Source of the DNA: an uncultured Blautia sp.
GTDB taxonomy: Bacteria; Bacillota; Clostridia; Lachnospirales; Lachnospiraceae
Reading direction: 5' to 3'
DNA length: 64,000 nt
NCBI GenBank assembly: GCA_958367245.1
Contig: CATXEA010000006.1
Location: 1 to 64,000 of the forward strand
The notes beneath the pieces are model-generated. The model had not been told where the DNA came from. It worked only from the letters and a program-made list of their open reading frames with translations, and searched no databases. Shown here in pieces: positions 45,167 to 52,118 of this stretch (positions are counted from its first letter, which is position 1; every line of letters begins with the position of its first letter). The position numbers and the translations under genes were made by a program.

Positions 45167-46429
45167 ATGAATATGCCAAGTACAGCAGAATTAGAGCGGA
45201 TTTACGGTGAGTCTGAACAGAGTCAGAAACGCTTTCATGCTCTTGCTGAAACTTTTCATCAATTATATCATCACAAAAACGCAGAATTTTTCTCTGCGCC
45301 GGGAAGAACAGAAATCATCGGAAATCACACAGACCACAACGGCGGACGCGTGATTGCAGCCAGCATTGACATGGATACTATTGGTGCTGCTTATCCAAAC
45401 AACAGCAATATTATCCACATTACCAGTGAAGGCTATGACAGGGAAATTGTTATTGACCTTGACCATCTGGATGAAGTTCCAAAGGTTTCAGGAACAGACT
45501 CCCTTGTTGCAGGAATGATGGAGGGTATTCAGAAGCTTGGTTTTAAGACAGGCGGTTTTGATGCCTGTGTTACCACTAATGTAATCCGCGCTGCAGGAGT
45601 CAGCTCTTCTGCTTCCTTTGAGATGCTGATTTGCTCTATCGTCAATTACTTTTTCAATTCAAAGAGCATGACTTACACAGATTATGCCAAAGCAGGACAG
45701 TATGCAGAAAATGTTTATTGGAATAAGGCTTCCGGTCTTATGGATCAGCTTGCCTGTGCAGTAGGCGGTCCGATTTTGCTGGATTTCTCTGATAAAAAGT
45801 ATCCGAAATATGAAAAAATGGACTTTTCTTTCCACGATATCTGCTACCAGCTTGTAATCGTCAACACAGGAAAAGGACACGCAGATTTAAGCCGGGAATA
45901 CTCTGAAATTCCTATGGAAATGAAAGAAGCTGCCGCTGCCTGCGGAAAAGAGCTTCTCTGCGAAACAACTCTGGATGAGCTTATGGAGCACATTCCGGAA
46001 ATCAAAAACGACCGCGCTGTTTTGCGCGCCATCCATTTCCTTGAAGAAAACAGACGAGTGGAAGAGGCTGCTGCCGCAATTCAGAAGCATGACGGCGAAA
46101 AATTCCTTCAGCTTCTTTCCCAGTCCGGTCATTCTTCCTGGGAACTGCTGCAGAACTGCTACACAAACAGTAATCCGGATGAACAGAAAATCACCCTTGC
46201 CCTCGCGCTTACCGACCTGTTCCTGAAAAAAGCAGGCAGAGGTATCTGTCGTGTTCACGGCGGCGGCTTCGCAGGCGTCATTATGTGCGCCCTTCCACAA
46301 AACGAAGCTCCAAATTATATTTCCTATATTTCCAAATATGTAGGAAAAGAAAATGTATACGCCATGAATCTTCGTTCCGCAGGCGCTGTACACCTGAATG
46401 GCGGAATCAGTCCGTTTTCTTTTGACTGA
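45167..46429 (+). CDS. galK: galactokinase-family GHMP kinase
   Basis: The 420-aa product (ATG at 45167 after GGGAGG) has the galactokinase signature GRTEIIGNHTDHNGG (about 46-60), the GHMP ATP-binding segment GVSSSASFE and the third motif VHGGGFAGVI near the C-terminus. It phosphorylates galactose, or GalNAc in some relatives, to the 1-phosphate; residue-level specificity cannot be decided here. No galT, galE or lacto-N-biose phosphorylase gene is next to it. It faces away from the AraC gene and has its own terminator, so it is a single-gene unit on the edge of the N-glycan locus; free galactose from complex N-glycans would be a natural substrate. Confidence 0.88.
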   Translation: MNMPSTAELERIYGESEQSQKRFHALAETFHQLYHHKNAEFFSAPGRTEIIGNHTDHNGGRVIAASIDMDTIGAAYPNNSNIIHITSEGYDREIVIDLDHLDEVPKVSGTDSLVAGMMEGIQKLGFKTGGFDACVTTNVIRAAGVSSSASFEMLICSIVNYFFNSKSMTYTDYAKAGQYAENVYWNKASGLMDQLACAVGGPILLDFSDKKYPKYEKMDFSFHDICYQLVIVNTGKGHADLSREYSEIPMEMKEAAAACGKELLCETTLDELMEHIPEIKNDRAVLRAIHFLEENRRVEEAAAAIQKHDGEKFLQLLSQSGHSSWELLQNCYTNSNPDEQKITLALALTDLFLKKAGRGICRVHGGGFAGVIMCALPQNEAPNYISYISKYVGKENVYAMNLRSAGAVHLNGGISPFSFD

Positions 46430-46441
46430 CACAAAATAACT

Positions 46442-46490
46442 AAGAGCGAAAGCTTTAAGATGCACAAAAGTGCAGAAAGCTTTCGCTCTT
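46442..46490. terminator. galactokinase terminator
   Basis: AAGAGCGAAAGCTTT (46442-46456) and AAAGCTTTCGCTCTT (46476-46490) form a perfect 15-bp stem with a GCAC/GTGC inner stem, followed by GTTGTTT. It probably also serves the convergent minus-strand gene ending at 46545. Confidence 0.8.
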
Positions 46491-46544
46491 GTTGTTTAGC
46501 AGGGGTTCAGACTGTCACCCTCTTTGCATTTTCTCCGATTTTAT

Positions 46545-48038
46545 TTAATCGACTTTCTTATATCGTTTTCCTTTTGTTTCCCCATCATCGACAAGCTTTT
46601 CATCAGCAACCAATGCTCTCAATAGTTCTTTTGTTCTTGTTTCCTTCACCCCTAACACATTCATTAAATCACTTGCTTTGTACCATACATCAGGCTGCAT
46701 AAAGGTAAGGATTTTTTCATACTGCTCTTTTCTTTTTTTCGTCACTTTTTTTCCGTCGTTTTTTTTCGGCGCTTTTTTTTCGTCGCTTTTTTTCGTCGCT
46801 TTTTTTTCAAAAGAAAGTGTCAGAACTGTTCTGTCCGGCTCAAATCTTTCTTCAATCTCTGGCTCAACAAATCCCTCATCATTCCATACATTGAAAATGT
46901 TGGGAACACCGCTTCCGGCACGTTCACCTATATTAATCAAGTTAAACATCTTCATAAGCGACTTATTTCGCGGATCGGATTCTCCCCCCAAACGCATTTG
47001 TTTCTTACCGGTTCGCACATATCCGGGATTAGCAAAAATAATTTTATCCGTCTCTTTTCTGATTACCACACCACGAACTCCATGATAATCCGCATTGATC
47101 AGACAATTAGCCAAAGCTTCTCGAAGTGCTTTATGAACCGGTGTATCATCCACACGTTCTCCTCCGACCATTTTAAATGGTACTTTGATATCTTTTATTA
47201 TCTTATTATAAACTCTGAAATAAAAATCACAAACATTACCTGACCACTCACCAGAACTGGATTGTAATCTGTCAGTCCAACGAATTGCCGAATCCATTTC
47301 TTCTCTATAATCTAAGAAATACTCAGGAAAATGCCGAACAATATTATATTCATTTCCAAACATCAACATACCTGCGGCTGTTGGATGCAACTGCCCATCT
47401 TCTTCTGAAACAGCCGCTGCTCCAATACTTCTTAAATATTCATAATCATTCAGCCGTTCAAAGGGATGTCCTTCCTTCAAAGTTCTATGACTGTTACGAT
47501 ATCCATGAATTGTATCATAATTCAAATCTTCCATAGAAACCTTGTCCAAAATCTCCATATCCATCGTTCTTTCTGTCTGGTCACGAAGCATCGCCTTTAC
47601 TTGTAGCCGAGTACAATGGTAATCTCCTTCATAATTTCTGCGAAATGTTCCATTAAAAATATCATTATTAATATAAATCGGCTTTTGCTCTCTTTTTGCC
47701 ATAGGAACATAGATTACCATTATGACATCTTTTCTTTCGCCTATTGTATACGTTTCTATATCATCATCCGTTAATAAATTAAGATTGACTTTCTTTGGAT
47801 TATTAATGGTATCCCAAAAATCCTTGCGCAATTTCGATTCATTTTGTAATCCCGTTGTTCGCCAGCTTCCATCTTTTTCCTCTTTGATACCTAAAATAAT
47901 CACACCGCCATAGCAGTTAGCAAAAGAAGAATATGTGTCCCATAATGAAACCGGTAATCCTCCATTATCTTTCTTCACTTCTCTTCTGTTATCTTCTCTA
48001 TATTTATCGAACTGTGAAATATCAAATACTTTCTCCAC
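46545..48038 (-). CDS. Schlafen/AlbA_2-type ATP-binding protein
   Basis: The 497-aa product begins at a GTG (48036-48038; MEKVFDISQFDKYREDNR) and has an AlbA_2/Slfn domain (about residues 10-140, including SLWDTYSSFANCYGGVIILGIKE), a GHKL-like ATP-binding region (about 290-390) with IGERAGSGVPNIFN, and a C-terminal winged-helix part (KILTFMQPDVWYKASDLMNVLGV). Proteins of this layout are thought to be transcription regulators or nucleic-acid effectors; the function of this one is unknown. A Lys-rich linker (KKATKKSDEKKAPKKNDGKKVTKK) is built from A-run repeats that could slip. It is isolated from the glycan genes by a terminator. Confidence 0.82.
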   Translation of the reverse strand: MEKVFDISQFDKYREDNRREVKKDNGGLPVSLWDTYSSFANCYGGVIILGIKEEKDGSWRTTGLQNESKLRKDFWDTINNPKKVNLNLLTDDDIETYTIGERKDVIMVIYVPMAKREQKPIYINNDIFNGTFRRNYEGDYHCTRLQVKAMLRDQTERTMDMEILDKVSMEDLNYDTIHGYRNSHRTLKEGHPFERLNDYEYLRSIGAAAVSEEDGQLHPTAAGMLMFGNEYNIVRHFPEYFLDYREEMDSAIRWTDRLQSSSGEWSGNVCDFYFRVYNKIIKDIKVPFKMVGGERVDDTPVHKALREALANCLINADYHGVRGVVIRKETDKIIFANPGYVRTGKKQMRLGGESDPRNKSLMKMFNLINIGERAGSGVPNIFNVWNDEGFVEPEIEERFEPDRTVLTLSFEKKATKKSDEKKAPKKNDGKKVTKKRKEQYEKILTFMQPDVWYKASDLMNVLGVKETRTKELLRALVADEKLVDDGETKGKRYKKVD

Positions 48039-48163
48039 AATAAATCACCAACCTCTTACTAAACCATACCTTCCATATCACATATACCCCTGATTTTACT
48101 CTATTTTCCGTAACAACACAAGTAAACTTATGGTATGTTATTCGCCATAGCTCTCTTCGTTCT

Positions 48164-48190
48164 GCAGGCGCTTATGCGCCTGCCTGTTTT
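48164..48190 (+). terminator. GC-rich hairpin with plus-strand T-tract
   Basis: GCAGGCGC (48164-48171) and GCGCCTGC (48176-48183) form an 8-bp stem with a TTAT loop, followed by CTGTTTTTA on the plus strand. On the minus strand, where spoIIID ends 37 bases away, no T-tract follows. Either it ends spoIIID transcripts inefficiently or it ends an unseen plus-strand transcript. Confidence 0.5.
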
Positions 48191-48219
48191 TACTTTCTAT
48201 GCATTCTTCCTTACGATAT

Positions 48220-48474
48220 TTAGCTGTGCTGTTGTAAATACTTCTCCCTCGTCGCCAGCCCGCCGCGGATGTGACGCTCCTGCTTGTTTACATCAAGGAC
48301 ACTGCGCACGGCAGACGCAAGGGACGGGTTGATGTCTTTAAGACGTTCGGTACAGTCTTTATGTACCGTAGACTTGCTAATCCCAAACTTCCCCGCTGTC
48401 TGCCGCACGGTTGATTTGGTTTCGATAATATAATTGGCGATTTCCACTGCGCGTTCTTCTATGTAATCTTTCAA
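48220..48474 (-). CDS. spoIIID: sporulation transcriptional regulator SpoIIID
   Basis: Read from a TTG at 48472-48474 (7 bases after GGAGG), the 84-aa product is MKDYIEERAVEIANYIIETK..., closely resembling SpoIIID, with the HTH segment TVRQTAGKFGISKSTVHKD (about residues 22-40) and the basic C-terminal HIRGGLATREKYL. SpoIIID is a mother-cell DNA-binding protein of sporulation that adjusts the sigma-E regulon. B. subtilis SpoIIID is about 93 aa, so this length is normal for Clostridia. A longer in-frame extension without a ribosome-binding site is not coding. A sigma-E-like promoter stands 30 bases upstream. Confidence 0.93.
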   Translation of the reverse strand: MKDYIEERAVEIANYIIETKSTVRQTAGKFGISKSTVHKDCTERLKDINPSLASAVRSVLDVNKQERHIRGGLATREKYLQQHS

Positions 48475-48503
48475 GGATAAGCCTCCGAAGACGCTGTTTT
48501 TAC

Positions 48504-48532
48504 AGTGTATGCAAAAGCCAAGAGCTATATGA
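48504..48532 (-). promoter_or_regulatory. sigma-E-like promoter of spoIIID
   Basis: On the minus strand TCATATA (48526-48532) and CATACACT (48504-48511) lie 14 bases apart. This matches the B. subtilis sigma-E pattern as I remember it (KMATATT, N14, CATACAnT) at all but one position. It is placed directly after the stop of the upstream gene. Confidence 0.75.
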
Positions 48533-48533
48533 G

Positions 48534-49178
48534 CTAAGATGCTGCTTCGATTACAGAATATTCCCCAAAATCCAACACTCCTCCAAGTGTACAGGATATG
48601 GGCGATTGAAAAATCGGTCCATCGATTACAAGCGTATGGTACTCTCCGTTTTCTCCGCAAATATCAATTCCATACTGTTTCATTTCATCAATCACATCCT
48701 GATCCAAAATTTTCCCCAAAAAAGACTTTGGAAGTATTGTATTATGGATGGATTTAATCAGACACTTATATCCTGCTTCTACTAATTCATATACATTCTC
48801 TGACCTGTCTCTCTTCCACAGAGGAAACACAGCTTTAATCCCTGCGCTGGCACAGCGTTCTTCACTCCATGCCCGATTACTTTCAATATCAATATCCCCA
48901 AAACATGCCGCTTCCGCTCCCATATCAACAGCTTTTCTCAGGCTTTCTTCCATTGCGATATGATATTCCCCTCCTGTTGTTTTCGTGGGCAAAAGCGGTA
49001 TCTGCAGCGCTTTTGAATATTCCTGAAGCATTTTATAATCTGCCCCATGAAAGAAAGAACGCTCAGCCTCCTCATTCACCATGACAATCAACGCAATCGG
49101 TTCATTTCCTGCTTCAATCATTTTATGCAGCGCCAGCGTACTATCTTTGCCGCAGCTATAAGACATAACAAATTTCAT
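48534..49178 (-). CDS. Dph6-like ATP pyrophosphatase (DUF71)
   Basis: The start is the ATG at 49176-49178 (MKFVMSYSCGKDSTLALHKM) behind AAGGGGGG; the frame extends 23 codons further up. The 214-aa product has the PP-loop motif SCGKDS near residue 7 (usually SGGKDS) and later the family segment AACFGDIDIESNRAWSEERCASAG. Relatives include diphthine-ammonia ligase, but bacteria lack diphthamide, so the bacterial substrate is unknown; nucleotide- or cobalamin-linked amidation has been suggested for some. Its neighbours give no hint. An extended -10 promoter (49206-49214) precedes it. Confidence 0.85.
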   Translation of the reverse strand: MKFVMSYSCGKDSTLALHKMIEAGNEPIALIVMVNEEAERSFFHGADYKMLQEYSKALQIPLLPTKTTGGEYHIAMEESLRKAVDMGAEAACFGDIDIESNRAWSEERCASAGIKAVFPLWKRDRSENVYELVEAGYKCLIKSIHNTILPKSFLGKILDQDVIDEMKQYGIDICGENGEYHTLVIDGPIFQSPISCTLGGVLDFGEYSVIEAAS

Positions 49179-49205
49179 TCCAATTCCCCCCTTCAACTGT
49201 AAAAA

Positions 49206-49214
49206 AGTATAACA
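49206..49214 (-). promoter_or_regulatory. extended -10 promoter of the Dph6-like gene
   Basis: TGTTATACT on the minus strand, 28 bases before the ATG; no good -35 box. Confidence 0.45.
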
Positions 49215-49373
49215 AATCCGCATATCTGCTTGCCGTCCTAAAATCAAACAAAAAATGGAGCGATTTAGGTATCAGTGAAATCTGAATTGTAAAAACTTTT
49301 AAGTATCACGGAAAACTTTATGCCTCTATATTCATAACCGTCCCCTATATTACTAACAAATAAGAACTCTTTG

Positions 49374-49802
49374 TCACATATACGGCTCTATCGTAAATAG
49401 CGTCTGCTCTCCGACCTTTTTACTTACCAATTCAAATAAATTTTCTTTCGTTGCGAACAGATTCTTAGGATTTCTCCCGATAATTAGATACTGATTTCTA
49501 TCATCTAGCGAAATATGTTTCCTTGTATCGTCATTTAATAAAATATCTGCATTATCAATGACAACCAGTTTCCCCTCTGTCTGGCTGATTATTTCTTTTA
49601 TATCTTTCTGATAATCATAATTATCCAAACACAAAATCCTGGGATTAACTGCCATACATTCTCTTATAAAAGAAAATGTTGCCGTCTTACCTGTTCCTGA
49701 ATCCCCCAGTAAGATTGTTATATTATTGGTAAATGTAAAGTCCACCACAAACGAAGTATGCACTGTTGAAAGATGTTCCATTACAATCGGTTTACTCTTC
49801 AT
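49374..49802 (-). CDS. P-loop NTPase-like protein of an unknown cassette
   Basis: The 142-aa product has Walker A GDSGTGKT (residues 33-40), a Walker B-like strand KLVVIDNAD (about 78-86) and QYLIIGRNP after it, giving a minimal AAA-like ATPase core without an obvious lid or arginine finger. The short length suggests a partner-dependent protein or a stripped domain. It overlaps the preceding gene by 11 bases (49792-49802), so expression is coupled. Codon use and base composition are AT-rich compared with flanking metabolic genes, suggesting recent acquisition. I know of no defined function. Confidence 0.72.
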   Translation of the reverse strand: MKSKPIVMEHLSTVHTSFVVDFTFTNNITILLGDSGTGKTATFSFIRECMAVNPRILCLDNYDYQKDIKEIISQTEGKLVVIDNADILLNDDTRKHISLDDRNQYLIIGRNPKNLFATKENLFELVSKKVGEQTLFTIEPYM

Positions 49803-50235
49803 TTTCCCACCACTCCTTTAGTTCTTCGTAATCCTCGATTACCTTACATTCTCTGCTAGTCTGAGCCTTCACACGTTCCATGTTAAAAGGAATCATTGCA
49901 TAATCACTATATACATATCCCTCTTCGAAACCATATAATATTTCCAAAGCATTATTTCCACATTCTTTTAAGCAAAATACTTTATCTGGAAAATATAATA
50001 CATTCAATACCGTTTTACAACCTGTAGAAAGCTGGTCTGTATTCAATGTAATATCTTCAAAGCGTGATCGGATTTTATATTTACTAAGAAGTTCCGAACC
50101 ATCTATCATTTGAATATATTTTGCTGCTCTATCATCCAGTCTCGTTGCCGTATTTTGATTAAAAAATATATCATTCAATTCTATATATTCTTTATTCAGA
50201 GGTATGTCCTTCTTGTTTTTAAAAATCGTTATCAT
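49792..50235 (-). CDS. DUF4869-like protein
   Basis: The 147-aa product begins MITIFKNKKDIPLNKEYIELNDIFFN and contains DRAAKYIQMIDGSELLSKYKIRSRFED, STGCKTVLNVLYFPDKVF and a C-terminal IEDYEELKEWWENEE, which match the DUF4869 family as I remember it; function unknown. It overlaps the broken gene upstream by 4 bases (50232-50235) and the P-loop gene downstream by 11, so the three form one translational unit, behaving like a small module. Confidence 0.7.
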   Translation of the reverse strand: MITIFKNKKDIPLNKEYIELNDIFFNQNTATRLDDRAAKYIQMIDGSELLSKYKIRSRFEDITLNTDQLSTGCKTVLNVLYFPDKVFCLKECGNNALEILYGFEEGYVYSDYAMIPFNMERVKAQTSRECKVIEDYEELKEWWENEE

Positions 50236-50792
50236 GCCACTATCTCCAATCCAACTTTAGAAAACTGTAGTTTTAATGAACTTCCTGCATAAATCCGTTT
50301 CATTTTATCAAACACAGACAGTCTATTATTATCTAATCCGCAGATGTCGTTTTCCTGTCTCTCTCTCCATTCACAACAAGACTTTATCCAACATTCTCCA
50401 ATCACACCTTTTGACACTTCAAATCCGGTATTTCTTGTCAGATCATATAGTAGTCTTGCAGATAATTGTTCAATATTATGCTCATCAATGCGTTTATCAT
50501 ATTCTACGATTTCGCGAATTCCTTTATAGTTAAAATCATCATCCTGCAAGGCTTCTACCAGCTTATGTCTTGCCTCAATCATCCCGGCTCTTTTTTCAAA
50601 AAATCATCTTCCGAAGCATAAATCCATTCGATTAATTCTTTAAATTCTAAGAGAATGTACTCAAAGCAAATGATATTTCTTCTTTTTACTTTCAACTATT
50701 ACATCCGGACAAAGTCGTTTCATGAGATTTTCCCAAAATATATAACTTGCCTTTCCTTTTCTGTCTTCTATCCATAAAAAAGTTGTTGCCAC
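50232..50792 (-). pseudogene. broken gene heading the DUF4869/P-loop cassette
   Basis: Three consecutive minus-strand reading pieces look like one ancestral gene. Piece 1 (50792-50661, GTG start after AGGTGG) gives VATTFLWIEDRKGKASYIFW..., ending at a stop after 43 codons. Piece 2, in another frame (to 50579), gives IICFEYILLEFKELIEWIYASEDDFLKKEPG. Piece 3 (50582-50232, 116 aa) continues MIEARHKLVEALQDDDFN... and includes LTRNTGFEVSKGVIGECW. Piece 2 ends in an ATGA overlap with piece 3, consistent with a one-base loss; the junction of 1 and 2 suggests an internal deletion as well. Whether the family is TOPRIM-like or otherwise I cannot say. If piece 3 alone is functional it would be a 116-aa CDS. 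Confidence 0.6.
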
Positions 50793-50927
50793 GATTCTTC
50801 CACCTGCTTTCTTTGTTCTATTTTAACCGATTTCCTTCCATAACACAATAAAATCACCCAAAAGAAAAAGACCGCTTTTCTGCGACCTTTCCCCCTTTCT
50901 CTTTATGATTTATTTTTTTACAATTTC

Positions 50928-50936
50928 CTGATATAA
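50928..50936 (+). promoter_or_regulatory. extended -10 promoter of the first GNAT gene
   Basis: TGATATAAT (TGn plus TATAAT) about 65 bases before the start at 51001; the -35 region is TTTATT at best. Confidence 0.5.
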
Positions 50937-51000
50937 TAAGTGCAGGCTATATTTCTGATATAAAGCAGAATAAAGATTACAGAAATGAGGTTTTACAGAA

Positions 51001-51531
51001 ATGATTGAATATAGAAAATTACAGGAAAACGAGATTAACAGAGAATTATTTTCACAATTTATACGACACCAGACTGTTGTAAAATGCTGGAGACGGCAGG
51101 GCAGCGAATGGGTAATCAAAGACGATCCCTTCACCGATGACTGGAGTGAGGAGGATTATAAAATCCTAATTCAGTGTCTCAAAAACACAGTCAGAACAGG
51201 CGGTTTTGTTTATGCTGCCTTTTACGACGGCGTTTTAAAAGGCTTCGTATCTGTTGAATCTGGGTTATTTGGCGAAGAGCAAAAATATCTGGACCTTTCC
51301 AGCATTCATGTCTCCGAGGATATGAGGCACAGCGGAATCGGCAAAACACTGTTTCTTGCAGCAAAAGACTGGGCAAAAAAACACGGCGCAGAAAAATTGT
51401 ACATCTCTGCCCATTCTGCAGTCGAAAGTCAGGCTTTTTACCGCAAAATGGGATGTGTGGAAGCAGAGGTCTACAATCAGGCTCATGTAGAGGCAGAACC
51501 CTATGACTGCCAGTTGGAATGCCGCCTGTAA
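51001..51531 (+). CDS. GNAT-family N-acetyltransferase
   Basis: The 176-aa product has the GNAT acetyl-CoA-binding signature in SSIHVSEDMRHSGIGKTLFLAAKDWAK (about residues 100-125, with R-x-x-G-I/L-G) and the later ESQAFYRKMGCVEAEVYNQ. It transfers an acetyl group to an unknown amine (antibiotic, polyamine or protein). The neighbour 59 bases downstream is another GNAT protein, so they may be a pair. Confidence 0.82.
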   Translation: MIEYRKLQENEINRELFSQFIRHQTVVKCWRRQGSEWVIKDDPFTDDWSEEDYKILIQCLKNTVRTGGFVYAAFYDGVLKGFVSVESGLFGEEQKYLDLSSIHVSEDMRHSGIGKTLFLAAKDWAKKHGAEKLYISAHSAVESQAFYRKMGCVEAEVYNQAHVEAEPYDCQLECRL

Positions 51532-51589
51532 AAAAGTCTGACCATAAATCTTCTAAGTGTATGTTGCAGAAATATAAGGAGACTTTTCC

Positions 51590-52009
51590 ATGTTAGAAAT
51601 CAGATATATGCAGAGCAGTGATAAAGAATTCTGGTACAGCCTTGACAGGCATCTGCCTGAAACAGAGTTTGAAAACAAAGTCCGTGACCAACGCGGCTAT
51701 GTTCTTCTGGAAAACAGCAAACCCACAGGTCTGCTGCGATATAATCTTTTCTGGGACAATACCCCTTTTTGCACAATGCTCTTTATTGAAAAGAGCAGCC
51801 GGAAAAAAGGATATGGAACGCTTCTCATGGAGCACTGGGAAAAAGATATGAAATCCAGAGGTTATCACATGCTTCTGACGTCTACTCAGGTTGATGAAGA
51901 AGCGCAGCATTTCTACAGAAAGCTGGGATATCAGGACTGCGGAGGATTTGTTATTGACATTCCGGAATATAAACAACCTATGGAACTTTTTTTAATCAAA
52001 CATATCTAG
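51590..52009 (+). CDS. GNAT-family N-acetyltransferase, second copy
   Basis: The 139-aa product has FIEKSSRKKGYGTLLMEHWEKDM (about residues 63-85) as the acetyl-CoA motif and ends with AQHFYRKLGYQDCGGFV, another GNAT feature. It is shorter than its neighbour and only distantly similar, so the two are not a recent duplication. The ATG has AAGGAG ahead. It ends about 60 bases before a bidirectional terminator. Confidence 0.82.
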   Translation: MLEIRYMQSSDKEFWYSLDRHLPETEFENKVRDQRGYVLLENSKPTGLLRYNLFWDNTPFCTMLFIEKSSRKKGYGTLLMEHWEKDMKSRGYHMLLTSTQVDEEAQHFYRKLGYQDCGGFVIDIPEYKQPMELFLIKHI

Positions 52010-52070
52010 TCCCTCTCCTGATAACGACCATCTCTGATACATTTTCAATATGATGCGGAAACCCCAATGA

Positions 52071-52112
52071 AAAAAACGCCAAATTCCCAAATACAGGAAT
52101 TCAGCGTTTTTT
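52071..52112. terminator. convergent terminator
   Basis: AAAAAACGC...ATTCC / GGAAT...GCGTTTTTT: A's on the left and T's on the right flank interrupted stems (5 bp + 5 bp or more), which would work in both directions. It lies between the GNAT gene and the minus-strand sugar-acid operon. Confidence 0.75.
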
Positions 52113-52118
52113 CATTTT

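Noticed and set aside
48220..48660. 146-aa version of SpoIIID starting at an upstream ATG
   Set aside because: The extra 62 residues run through the promoter and the end of the neighbouring gene; the normal N-terminus begins at the TTG at 48474.
50829..50905. Imperfect hairpin near the start of the broken gene (AAAGACCGC/GCGACCTTT)
   Set aside because: The stem has two central mismatches and an unclear T-tract, so I do not list it as a terminator.
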